DNA of 64,000 nucleotides, from the NCBI GenBank assembly GCA_036971615.1, contig JAYKKR010000008.1, positions 62,001 through 126,000 of the forward strand, written 5' to 3'. This stretch comes from Amyloporia xantha (Eukaryota; Basidiomycota; Agaricomycetes; Polyporales; Adustoporiaceae). The translations under genes were made by a program, and so were the position numbers. The notes beneath the pieces are model-generated. The model ran no database searches. It saw nothing but the letters and a program-made list of their open reading frames with translations, and was not told the origin of the DNA. The first letter of the stretch is position 1, and each line of letters begins with the position of its first letter. Below are positions 34,609-45,369 of the stretch, in pieces.

Positions 34609-35934
34609 ATGTCTATCCCTCAGCACACCCACGCCGAAGGCAGCTGTCCCGTTACGGGAGCCTCCCCATCATCAGAGCATGCCTTCTGCCCCGCCCAAAA
34701 AGGTGATAGTCGCTCTCCATGTCCCGCACTCAACACCCTCGCCAACCACGGCTACCTTCCCCGCGACGGCAAATGCATCACGCCACATGTCCTCATGCAC
34801 GGCCTCCGAAAAGGCTACCACCTCTCCGCCTCACTCTCCTGGGTTCTCGTTCACGGTGGCTTCTATCTCCTCGGCCAGCGCCGCAAGCGCATCTGCCTCC
34901 ACGACCTCTCGCGGCACAACTGTATTGAGCACAACGCGTCCCTTGTGCACCCTAATGTTCATTACCGCGACGAGTACGCGCCGATCGATGTCCACCAGCA
35001 TTTACTCGAGGACTTCATGGCCTTCGCGAAAGATGGCGAGCTCATGACGCCAGACGACGTTGCCGCCGCCCGTGTATGTCGAGAGGCAGAGCGCGACGGC
35101 AAGTTGGACAGGCTGCACGCCGAGATCGCCCGCGGCGAGATGGCGATCGTCCTTCACCTCTTCAACAACCCTTCACTGGAACTTGAATCCGTCGACCCCT
35201 CCGCTTCCTCATCCTCGTCCTCTCCATCTCTCTGGTCCAAGCTCAAGCGCGCCATCTCGCCGAAGAGCGCACGACCACAGAAGCCGCTCGCCCCCCTGCC
35301 CGGCGTGCCCCTCGACATCCTCCGTGTCTGGATGCACGAAGAGCGCCTGCCGGACGGCTGGCGGCCCTACCACAAAACAGGCCTTCTGCACGTCATCCAG
35401 ATGTCCTCGCGTCTGCGCGACGAGATGGCCAAGCTGGCGAAGAAGGAGCCGGCGCTGCTGCTCGCGGACAGAAAGCGGGTCGCGGAGAAGGAGGAGGAAG
35501 CTCTCGTGGAGGCCATCGCGGTCGCAGAATCCCTCTCGCCAGCGCTCAAGATCGTCACGCCCGAGGTCGAGCAGGCCGAGTTCAACATCACTCTGGAGCA
35601 GGGCGCTGTGGGCGACTTGCCGCTCAGCGAGCGCGCGCTGAGGCAGACGCCGTCTCTGGACTCGACTGCCGTGGAGACACCATCGACGTCCATGACGCGC
35701 GAGAGTTCCGAGGCCCCGCTCACGCCCACCGACTTCATGACACCCACGATTGTCGAGCTGCCCTTGCCGGAATCAGATTCGCCATCCGGGTCGTCTTTCC
35801 TGAAGGACAAAGAGGTGCTCACTATCATCACCGAGGTGCAACCGTCGAAAAACGTTGGACTTGCCGAGGAGGAATACGAGGAGAATTTCGACAGCGTCAT
35901 GGAGATGCCCAGAGCAGTCGCTGTGGCATGTTAA
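34609..35934 (+). CDS. Heme-thiolate peroxidase / unspecific peroxygenase family, EHN variant
   Basis: A single uninterrupted frame of 441 aa. The heme-ligand motif P37-C38-P39 sits in SPCPALNTLANHGYLPRDGK. The second family motif reads E107-H108-N109 in HNCIEHNASLVHPN, where EHD or EGD is usual. A likely acid-base Glu lies in WMHEERLPDGW (E244/E245), as in FF-x-x-ERLP of relatives. These enzymes use H2O2 to oxygenate or halogenate organic substrates via a cysteine-ligated heme. There is no N-terminal signal peptide, so an intracellular enzyme is likely. The last 170 residues are a charged, Ser/Thr/Glu-rich tail unlike the compact catalytic domain. Being intronless among intron-rich neighbours is notable but not rare for this family. 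Confidence 0.9.
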   Translation: MSIPQHTHAEGSCPVTGASPSSEHAFCPAQKGDSRSPCPALNTLANHGYLPRDGKCITPHVLMHGLRKGYHLSASLSWVLVHGGFYLLGQRRKRICLHDLSRHNCIEHNASLVHPNVHYRDEYAPIDVHQHLLEDFMAFAKDGELMTPDDVAAARVCREAERDGKLDRLHAEIARGEMAIVLHLFNNPSLELESVDPSASSSSSSPSLWSKLKRAISPKSARPQKPLAPLPGVPLDILRVWMHEERLPDGWRPYHKTGLLHVIQMSSRLRDEMAKLAKKEPALLLADRKRVAEKEEEALVEAIAVAESLSPALKIVTPEVEQAEFNITLEQGAVGDLPLSERALRQTPSLDSTAVETPSTSMTRESSEAPLTPTDFMTPTIVELPLPESDSPSGSSFLKDKEVLTIITEVQPSKNVGLAEEEYEENFDSVMEMPRAVAVAC

Positions 35935-37613
35935 GTGGGGTTTTGTGTAACTTGTCGTCAATTGTTGTTACTTTATAGCTGCATTCATTGCGTGTATGTG
36001 TCCGTTGCTTTCACGTAGATTACTCGTATCATTACTGCGCTCTCATGCTCGTCTGCTCTTGTCACTTACCTGCTACATATACCGCATCACCATCATCGTT
36101 CTGGAATCAATGGAATGCATTTCTGTGGAACTGTTGTGCATATTAATGAGTGAAACACGATCAGCAGCGTAAATGAAGACGTCCAACGCCGATATTCGAT
36201 GAAGATGCCTGATGAATGATAGATGGATCTGAGTTTCTCTGAACTGAGTCATCAGATGAGTCTCGAGAGCAGTCTTGGTAGATGTAGATAGAAAAGTGCA
36301 GATCCCAGTAGGTCGAGAAGACGAGAACAGAACGGCGGCCCGTCGCGATACTTCATAAGCGCTGACACGAGTACTGGACGAGCGCGTCATACACGTGATC
36401 GTCTCGCATGTTTTTTCGCAGCCCACCCTAAACTTCCTCCCTATATAAAGGCCTCCCCGTCTTTGTGGTTTCCTCAGAACATACTCAGCTAGGATCTATT
36501 TTATAGGTACTAACTCGAGTCTCGCATGTTTACACATGCCACATCCTTCAAATCCAGCCGATGACTATCGCACCCGCTCGTTATACCGAGAACATGTCTG
36601 CCCTTTGGGCGGACTCGAGGACGTTTGGTTCGCAGTTCTGCATCGCTCTTGGGTGGTGTGGACAGTGAACCAGCGAGTCGGGTGTTTGTCTGATGGATTC
36701 TCTTTGTATATATTATGTGATGTGCAATATATATGCATTTTCATTAGGTTATTATGCCAGTATGTTCAAGCCCAAGTCTTATGATCAATTGTCTTATAGG
36801 TAATAACTAGCAGTCTACCCGTGCCGATGCACAGCAGAATATTGGTGTATTGATTTTGACAATTGTGACTGGAAGGAATTGACTGTGGATATTTTGAATT
36901 CATATGACCAACTCTCGAACATTTCATCTATCTGAATTCAATAATGAGTACAGGCAATTTAGTTACTACTGCCAGTGGTAGCCACACCTGACAAAATATA
37001 CTGATAGGACCTCGTGACCAGTAATCCCTATTGATGATCACCTTTTGCTTGTGCTCATCCACAGGTGAGGGAGTCCTCACTTTTTTGAACTTGAAATTGC
37101 CAAAGTCAAATTTCAAACCAGTACACCTAGAGTATGGCGGAATCTTGCTACTGTATGTACTCAGGGACCCTGCAAGTTTTAACATGTCCAATACCATAGA
37201 CATCAGGCCAGCATCTTCTGAATAGCGAGGCATGCCATCTACGTTTGAATTAGCAGTACTTAGTGCTCAAACGGACACTGAAATCCTGTTGCTGGCAGTG
37301 CTGAGACTCGTGCATGGAGATCCCAAGGACGGTGTACATATGCCATACACATAACTGGGAAGCACTGCAGGCCACACGTGAACTGTATACACCATTGGAG
37401 AATGAGTGAGATCTGAACATGGATGACATGCACGAGGCACGCATGTCATTATAGTGTTCTTGAACGTGATTGAGCTGTCTTGAGACATAGGCTTCGTGCC
37501 GCGGGCAGTATCTGACAGAGAACCTCCGAACGCAGACATGCAAGCAAGCTACGTAGTGTGCATGTGAGGATAGCGTGCCCTTGAACACGGAGATCGGAGA
37601 GTCGACGGAGACA
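35935..37613. other. Intergenic; no conventional gene
   Basis: There is a second promoter-like tract, cctatataaaggcc at about 36440-36453, followed by a short open frame at 36561-36668 (see findings). After about 36780 the sequence becomes AT-rich with random open frames. It includes a near-palindromic cccgtgccgatgcac at about 36819. Confidence 0.4.
36561..36668 (+). other. Short open frame (35 codons), weakly pheromone-precursor-like
   Basis: It lies about 110 nt after a TATA box and encodes MTIAPARYTENMSALWADSR followed by TFGSQFCIALGWCGQ. Basidiomycete lipopeptide pheromone precursors end in a CaaX box. Here C-I-A-L is followed by five more residues, so it is either a chance likeness or a decayed copy. 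Confidence 0.2.
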
Positions 37614-39251
37614 CATCAGGAAAAACACTTTTGCTCTAGGTTCACCTGGGTCACTCTGGCAGACCTGAGATTTCTCAGGTTGTCTCAGGTCATCTCAGGT
37701 TACCCCAGGTCAACTTGAGTGGCTTTGAGATTTGACACATCTCTTACTCAATGATTTTGTGTAATTTTGCACTCTGAACCATGTCACAATATTTGCAGAC
37801 AGTATGGTATATAAATGTATCCAACCATTTACACCAAATGTAGTGGTTTGTCAATTGAATGCTAAGCCATTCACTTTACCAGTAGTGAAAACTATTACTA
37901 ACAAATATATCATAGAATATGAGCAGTATGAAGACAGAACAATTTTTCTCCACCAGCAATCTGTGCTTAAGACGTCTGAGAGTAGAATTGTTCTCATAAT
38001 AGAGAATACAAGTGGACAAATAGTTACTATGAAAAAGAGCAATGATAAGGTGGTATTGACACAGTATAGCACTTAGAATATGTATTCTGTACATTCTAAT
38101 TGATACAAAAGACCAGATCCAGGGATAGAATGAGCAATATTGAGGTAACAGAGGCTTTAAATGTAAGAAATGAGCGTGTTATGATGCACTGGTTAAAGGT
38201 CATGTGACCTTCCATATAAGGAAGCGTGCCCCGGCACGCTTCCTTATTGGGAAGGTCACATGACATTCACATGATCTGCCACGTCTTCATTCCACAGCAG
38301 TCACTGCGCTCATTTCTCTTCTAACTCCTTCACTCTCGCCTTTGCTGTCCTGCTGTCACTTCTACTTTGGCTCCCTCTGGTCTATTTATCTCTTCTCTAA
38401 TCTTCTGGGTGCTCATCTGGTCTGTTGCCTTACTTATACTATCTAAGCTATCTCTGGGCTGGCATGAGGAGTAACACTTCACAGGACTGGTTGGATGCTG
38501 TTGACCTGAAAGGCGATATGTGTGTGTCTTCTTTCTTTATCTCCAACTATAGTCTTACTTATCAGTACTGACTATAGCCATACAGTGACAACACAAAGTA
38601 AGTCTACTCATCTTTTCAATGCTGATGCTGATGTATCACAGTGCATGACAGATATTACTTGTACTCAGTGTGCACGCTCTCTCTGTGAGAAGTTGTAGCA
38701 ATTGGTGAGTGGACATGTCTAAGCTTATATTGATCTTCCATTCATACTTCAATCTCTCAGCTGTTCTTAAACTTCACAATTCTTTTCACCATCTGCCTAT
38801 GCTCCAATTCTGTCTGAGATTGTAATGTGAGTAACTCTGTTTCTTTGCTTTTGAAGCTCTCATTACTGAAACTTATTATATCATATTGATAGTAATGAAT
38901 GGTAAGTGCCTCGCATATTTCTCCTTCTAGTATTTCACAAATATATGTTACATTTATTTGTATCATATCTGTATTGTATTATATCTGAATATATTTATAT
39001 GCTGTCTTTCATAAGTGTGAAATGAAGTGATTCCAAGGATATTGAGACTGAAATATGGTATATCCTGAGTCAACCTAGGACTGACCTCAGGTCTGACTCA
39101 GGTCAACCTGGGTTCCAAAACCTAAATAACTTTTCTCTGAGAGCAACCTGGGTTGCTCTGAGTGCTCTGAGTACTCTGGGTGCTCTGAGTGCCCTAGGGC
39201 AGCCTAGGTCACTCCTAGGTCAACCTAGGGCAAAAGGGGTTTTTCCTGATG
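37614..39251. mobile_element. Non-autonomous DNA-transposon-like element, 1.64 kb, with subterminal CAGGT-type repeats
   Basis: The two ends are inverted copies. Both start CATCAGGAAAAAC and continue in parallel through CTAGGTT-x-ACCT for about 38 nt with few mismatches. Inside each end are clustered repeats of CAGGT or CCTAGGT-like words (37640-37735 and 39070-39235), as seen in subterminal transposase-binding regions. The interior is AT-rich. The only notable frame is a 90-codon one at 37804-38076 (MVYKCIQPFTPNVVVCQLNA...), which I cannot identify. No transposase is present. I could not find a clean target-site duplication. Confidence 0.65.
38199..38264. repeat. Long near-perfect hairpin (32-bp arms, 2-nt loop)
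   Basis: The arms are 38199-38230 and 38233-38264, pairing at 30 of 32 positions. The outer part is GTCATGTGACCTTCC and the inner part AAGGAAGCGTGCC. It lies inside the 1.64-kb element and may be a nested insertion or a functional structure of it. Confidence 0.8.
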
Positions 39252-39767
39252 CACCGGTACCGTCTGGCGTCCACAGCGTGCGCACTCCCAAATTGGAAGG
39301 CACCAGATTGGGAAATACAAACACGTGACTTTCCTAATCGGTCTGAGCTCATTTACTATAGAAGATAAATGTTGTGCCATTATTGAATGCATGATGTGAT
39401 GGTAAGCATATGTAATCCTCTAATCTGGCCAGATTGAAGACTTAGACTGAACATCATTCAACCTGACAGGATTTCATAGGGTGAAGAAATTTCCAATACC
39501 ACAACCTTGTATGGGGCCTTTTTGCTTGTTGACCTGCCTTGCATCCTATCTCAATGCATAGATGCCTGAGAGCAAATGGACCTTGTGAAGAAACTTCATC
39601 AGTGGGCAGAGCAAGGAGAAATAATCCTCAGCTGTATGGAAAACTGATGGACATGATGCACACAGCTGAAATCCTTCATGACAGGAAGGAGATCATTATC
39701 ACTCCTGTTGGGTGATCCATTCTCCTGCAACAAGTTCGGTGTTGAGTATTGGTTCCTTGATATAGAG

Positions 39768-40049
39768 CAGTGTTCGCAAAGACCCGTCTAGACGGGGTTT
39801 ATACCGGCGTTAGTCGGGTCTAGACGAGGGGTCAAGACGGCGACGAAGGGGTCTACGGCAGTCACCGGTGGCTGTTGGACAAGAGGCGTGACCGTCCCTC
39901 GGCCCGCTTACCACGTGACGAAAATGGCCTGCCCCGCCAGCAGAATCATATCACGTGCATTGACCCCGTCTAGACGGGGGTCATAGACCCTGTCTATGGC
40001 CTTGGGGTCTAGACGGTCAAGGCCTATTGACCCGACCTTTCGTTCACTG
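39768..40049. mobile_element. hAT-like miniature element with CCGTCTAGACGG palindromes, 282 bp
   Basis: The ends are CAGTGTTCGCAAAG at the left and the inverse of CAGTGAACGAAAGG at the right. Imperfect inverted repeats starting CAGTG are typical of hAT-type ends. The element is filled with TCTAGAC words and includes the palindrome GACCCCGTCTAGACGGGGGTC-like core at about 39965-39983. No coding capacity. Flanks (atatagag and atattcca) do not give an exact 8-bp duplication. Confidence 0.55.
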
Positions 40050-40561
40050 ATATTCCAAATGACCTGTCATTTGGTTATCAATCTATGTACGGTGAGGGGA
40101 TTTTACGTAAGGGCTCCACTCTGCTGCATCCGAAAGGTTTATCCGGCTTGCGTAAGCGTCGTCCCCAGTCTTCCTCCTGGTTTCTCCTTTGTCCTCGTCG
40201 TCGCTCGCCATCTCCCACAAGGATGATACTCGCTACCCTTCTCGTCGCCTGCGTCGTCGCCTCACTCGGCTCACATGTTGATACAGTCATACGCCTCTTG
40301 TGTGTCTATTATTTTGCATAGGCAGGTCTTGTTGCCCATGCTCCTACATCATGCCTTGCGGTTCTTATTGCAGGCATTTGTTTTGCGATCAGTGCTTTGC
40401 ACGTTCACTACTGTACGCCGACCGGGCCTGTTCCTCGGTTTACTCGTGTCGTGCTTGGTGGAGGTAGTGATTGTTCCAATAAGATTCAGTGGTCTATGTT
40501 GTCTGCGTGCACTGTGATCTCGTTGCCGTTGTCAGAGTGAACACCCCTATTGTATTGTGGT

Positions 40562-40716
40562 ACAGTTAGGCCCTACTTGGCTGCGCAGCTTTGCGAGACC
40601 GGCCCTGCCAAATTAAAAGCAGACGCTTGGAGTCTGGCGGATGCCGAGAAAGCATCCGCTTTCAATTTGGCAGGGCCAGTCTTCCCAAGCTGCGCAGCCG
40701 AGTAGGCCCTTACTGT
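40562..40716. mobile_element. Foldback MITE-like element, 155 bp
   Basis: Inverted repeats of about 55 nt form the ends. Both arms contain GGCTGCGCAGCTT and GGCCCTGCCAAATT, and both start ACAGT. The loop of about 45 nt holds a further small inverted match (gcagacgcttgg / gcggatgccgag-like). No coding capacity. Confidence 0.7.
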
Positions 40717-41680
40717 CCTCCCTGACCATGTGAACTCTGGTGGTGATTCTTGGTTGGCTGTTGTGGATGTCCTTCTGTCTGTATTGGCCCCACATCTGCC
40801 ATCTCACTCCCTGGTTCCCTTGGTTTGTCTGCATAAGCTGAAAAGGGAAAACCATCTACACCGGAGCTTGGAAAATTTGGCGCACCGGGCTGGAATTGGT
40901 TGCTATCTCCATGCTTTTTGTCGGTCCAGACACTTTCCAGGAGCACGAGTTGACCGACAAGAATGTGATTGTGATATGATCCTGATGTGAGATCAATGTA
41001 TGCACAACGACTTAGATTGAATAGGGTAGATTCGGGCAACGATACTCATCCCGAACAGTTGTGGTTATTCTGGGCTCGGATTGCCGCTCTATCTCTTGTA
41101 TACTACCAAAAAAAAGGCCTGCGGGTCACAAAAGGCTTTGCCACCAATTGCATACCGTGCGAATCAGATTAGAGGTCATTTGGTCCTGGGCGGGCGGAGC
41201 AGCGCCATCTCCCCACAAGTAGAGGGGGAAAGTAAGGATTACCCCCGGGCCTTGGTCTCCTCGTCCTCGGATAACGCAAGACAGAGTGCACCCCACTTAT
41301 CGTGAAGCTGGGTGATTTACTTTATGGGACACTCCAAAATATCGTGCTTGTCTTCCGTATCCATTGCATCGACAGTAGATGGCCAATCGGTCCACCTGAG
41401 AGGACTAGCTGTTGAGAGCGGTGGAAGGAGCTCAAGTACTTGCAATTGGACGCGCACGATGAAATCTCCAGATACCCTTTCACGTGACGCAGACGTGGCG
41501 GCTGCCGGATTGAGAAGAAGCTGCCAAGTTCAACTCGACCAAAGCTCATTGAGCTGCTGTCTTTTGTCCTTTCTCGTCTCAAGCCGTCTATCTCTCCTGC
41601 ACTTGCTTCACTTTATCCGTATTGTCCTATATCTATATTCATCTTTGGGCTTGATAGCTTGCTGTGATACCACTACGAGG
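40717..41680. other. Intergenic, promoter side of the J-domain chaperone
   Basis: No gene is supported. A minus-strand frame (41039-40710) ends in a Gln/Pro/His-rich stretch (PQQPTKNHHQSSHGQGGQ) that could be a gene remnant. The 5' leader of the chaperone is probably pyrimidine-rich around 41560-41650. Confidence 0.4.
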
Positions 41681-43882
41681 ATGTTCCTGAGGTGGCCTAT
41701 CCTCGTACCGTGTCTCTTTGTTGTTCTCCTTTATGGTGCCAACGCAGACCCAAATGCCGGGTCATCATCCCTCTATCCTCCTGGTCTACTACCTTTGATC
41801 AACCGCGCGAATGCGCTGCTGTCTACTGGACAGTTTAATGATGCAGCGAAGGCTTATTCTGAAGCAATAGGTCAGTTTTAACACTTCAACGTCTGTATTT
41901 TGCCCGGACTATATGGCACACTTGATGCGTCTATGAAAGGGGAGGAATGGGTTAGCTGCTTCTTGCTCCGCACTGTGGGTTTTCGACGGTTGGTGCACAT
42001 GATGGGGACCCTCGGGTCTCGTGAAAGGCTTGTCATTTGGTTTGTTCGGAGGCCGCAAGGATACCCTCTGCATTTCATCGTTAGTTTTTTGATTCTCCGA
42101 CTACTGATGCTGGTTGTTTGACTGACGCAGTTGTGAAATATACATCTGTTATGGATCCTTCTCTTCTCACCTCAACGTGTTGTCTGCTAGTATTTTATCC
42201 ATCGGTTGGCCGCGTTACTGATGAATTTTGAACTGCAGAACAATCACCTGCGGACTATCTTCTTTATTACAAACGTGCGACTGCTTACTACTCTCTGAGT
42301 CGACACCCCGCAGCCCTCGCAGACTTCGATAAGGTGCTAGAACTTACCTCGAACTCGTTTGACAAGGCGTATTTGATGAAGGCACGCATCCTCGCGAAAG
42401 AAGGTCACTTTCCTGAAGCTCGTGAAGCGATCAAGAGATACACTTCCAGTGTCAGGGATCAGGACGCACAAGAGGTGCTCTTCTCAATTAGTGAGGGTGA
42501 GCTCGCAGCGAAAAAGGCGGGACAGGCCCTTCGGGCAAAGTTATGGACGGCATGCGTCGAGGCGGCTTCGACAGCGCTCAGTACTGCTTCACATTCTGCG
42601 GAATTGAGGCAGCAACGAGCAGATTGTGCGCTGGCGTCGGGGGACATTGAAGGTGCAGTTGGTGATCTGACGTAAGTGGTCTGCTGCGGGAACGTTTTCT
42701 TGGACCTGTCTTCATTCCTCTGGACAGGCGTCTGACGCATTTGACTACTCCACATACCTCCCTTCTCATGAAGATATTCCGACTCTCTTATTTCCTGGGT
42801 CCCTACTCAGCCGGTGAACAATCGCCTGCATTGTCTACTCTCAAGCAGTGCTTACATTACGATCCCGACTCCTCGGAATGTCTTCCTGCCCATCGTCTTG
42901 TGAAGTCCTTCGATAAGTCCTTCAAGAATCTCGAGAAACACATTTCTGCTGAAGACTGGCGCGCTGTCATCAATCTTCTTTCCTCCCAACCAGGTGGTAA
43001 AGACGGATTCGCAGCGACCTTCGATGCAGCGCTTGACAAGCACACAACACGGGCAGCGCTTGATCTTTCTGCTTCCATTCCCGTCCTGGCGGCGAAACGC
43101 AGTTCCCCTAGGCGTGAAGTGATCTTGCGTGCAATGTGTCGGGCCTACACGAAGTTAAACGAACCAAAGAAGGGCGAGCGCTGGTGCGATGCACTTCTTG
43201 AGATGGATGGGTTGCAAGACGACGCCGACGGCTTGATCGGTCGAGCGGAGGGCCTGATGATCAAGGAGGAATGGGAAGAAGCTGTACGCACGCTTGAGCG
43301 GGCGTTCGAGGCGAGTGGGCGTTCGAATCGCGAGGTCAGTCAGAATGGAAGTTAGAACACGCTGAACTAGCATTTTACGCTGACAATCGATATGTACAGA
43401 TTCACCAGAAGTTGCAGAAGGCTCAGAAGCTTCTCAAGCAGTCTCGTCAGAAGGACTACTACAAGGTGCTCGGTGTTCCTCGGGACGCTGATACTAAAAC
43501 CATCAAGAAGGCTTAGTAAGTCCTATTGTTTGTTGATCACGAAGGGACGCTGAGACTGTATGTAGCCGGAAAGCGGTGATGAAAGCGCATCCGGACAAGG
43601 GTGGTAGTGAGGCCAAGATGGCTGCAGTCAACGAAGCTTACGAGGTGCTCAATAATCCAGGTAAGCATTGTCACTTCAGCGTCCCCCAGATAATATTTTA
43701 ATAATTATTGTCTAGAACTTCGTCAACGATTTGATAATGGTGACGATCCCAACGATCCGACTTCATCACAGGGCGGACATCCCTTCCCAGGTGGCGGCGG
43801 TGGCGCTCAATTCGCCCAATTCTTCCAGCAGGGCTTCCCCGGCGGCTTCCAGTTCCACTACAGTCATGGTCGGGGGCATTAG
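41681..43882 (+). CDS. ER TPR/J-domain co-chaperone (DNAJC3/p58IPK-like)
   Basis: It starts with a signal peptide, MFLRWPILVPCLFVVLLYGANA. TPR repeats follow (LINRANALLSTGQFNDAAKA, YLLYYKRATAYYSLSRHPAA, and on to EEWEEAVRTLERAFEASG). At the C-terminus is a J domain, KDYYKVLGVPRDADTKTIKKAY, with the catalytic HPD in MKAHPDKGGSEAK. The tail is Gly/Phe-rich (FPGGGGGAQFAQFFQQGF). This order matches ER p58IPK, which feeds misfolded clients to BiP. The end HGRGH lacks an obvious HDEL. Seven exons are implied. Intron 1 (41871-42238, 368 nt) is far longer than the others here. The donors of introns 1 and of the one after SNRE are GTCAGT. The Tyr codon before RKAVMK is split by an intron inside the J domain. 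Confidence 0.93.
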
Positions 43883-45369
43883 AGTGCACATCGGCGTGAT
43901 ACTTTCATAACTCGAATCGCCAGGAACCGTTTATGTTCCGTCCGTTCGTCCGCTCATTTTTTGTCCTCGTTGCATATTGAGCTGTGCTTGGCATTGTATA
44001 CAAGCTGTATCATTGTGTTCTACATTATGTTTTGCGTTGTTTCTACATTTCGATGCAGCTTGTGCATCCCTGTTCTTCTGGAACGTATGCGCACTTTTCA
44101 AGGGGTCCATTTCAGTGATCAGGCTGCCAGGTTACTACACTACTGAACATGACATGTTGATTCAGGCCGAAGGAAGCGAATAGGCACGAAACATCTCGAC
44201 CAGCCACTTGCTTTTAGACTACGGAGCCATTATTTGCGTCGAAAACCAAACAATGATAGGTAATGTAAAATTCACATTAGAGGACGCGTTGTACAATCTG
44301 ACTGTCTGATGGCCAGAACTGTCAGTGCTTTCTCCTCTCGTGTCATCCATGGGTGCAGCCTGCTGTACATCGATCTTGTGACAGCTCATGCGTCCGTGAA
44401 CCTTCCAGGCAATTTCACTGCTGACGCTATTTTCGAGGCAGTATCAATTGCAACGCGTCTTTGGCGTTACTATTGCCATGTCTGTAGGCTGACAGTATAA
44501 ATGCTTGAATGTATACGATCCAGAGACTGACTGCATAATGGTCTTGCCGGGCTTAATAGGTAAAGCTCTCGACATACACCCCAACTCGCTACACAGTGAA
44601 ACTTTGTCGCATAGTCCACAAATTACAAAAATCTTGGAAGAACATTGAACTAGCTCAAGTCGCTCTTCGTGAAGTCCTTCCAACCTATTACTCTGCGACT
44701 AGGCAGCTCACAGTCGACATTCATGCACTTCCCCATGGGCGCTTCGTTCACCGTCTTTCTTCCGACGAACCCTTCTTCGGCGTCACTAGGAATGCCATGC
44801 TATCAGCAGATAGTATACACTGATGAGGAATTCCGCAGGGGGCTGTCATACTTCACAGAACCCGCAAAAACCATATCAGTCTGGACCTCCATGTTATCTC
44901 TGTGCACGGCACGAATCGAAATTTCCGATCACGGTGAGAAAATAGTCGCCTGTTGTAACTCGTGACGTATATTTCATGCGTCATGGGTTCTCTAAGGAGA
45001 GATGTTTGGTTCGGATGTCCTAATCCCCATGACTGCTGCTGGGGCTCAGAGCCATCTAATGACATTCGGAGTCAGGGTTTTATGCGCAGCTGCAGCTATC
45101 CGAGGGTAACTTCTGCGAATCCACGCTCTCTCCGGCCCTGATTGGATATGTACTCGAAACTGCAGAGCTCCCCGGTGTAAGGAGTAAGCAGGCCATCGGT
45201 ACGGAGGGAAAACGGAGCACAGCCCCAAATACGGTCAAACTGTATATCAAATGGTCATGTCTCTGCGCTTGAATAAATAGCTAGGCGAGTGGAGGGCGTT
45301 CATAGTTGTGGCTAGCAACTCTACGCCCTTGAACACCCTCCCTTGACATCTCACCATCTGTCGGCTCCA
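43883..45369. other. Intergenic, no supported gene
   Basis: A plus-strand stretch at about 44669-44965 (STFMHFPMGASFTVFLPTN) is open but unlike any family I know and has no exon partners. The final 400 bp are the upstream region of the dioxygenase. Confidence 0.4.

Noticed and set aside
35060..35641. 193-codon Arg/Ser/Pro-rich frame
   Set aside because: Shifted frame of the peroxygenase coding sequence, produced by its GC-rich third positions.
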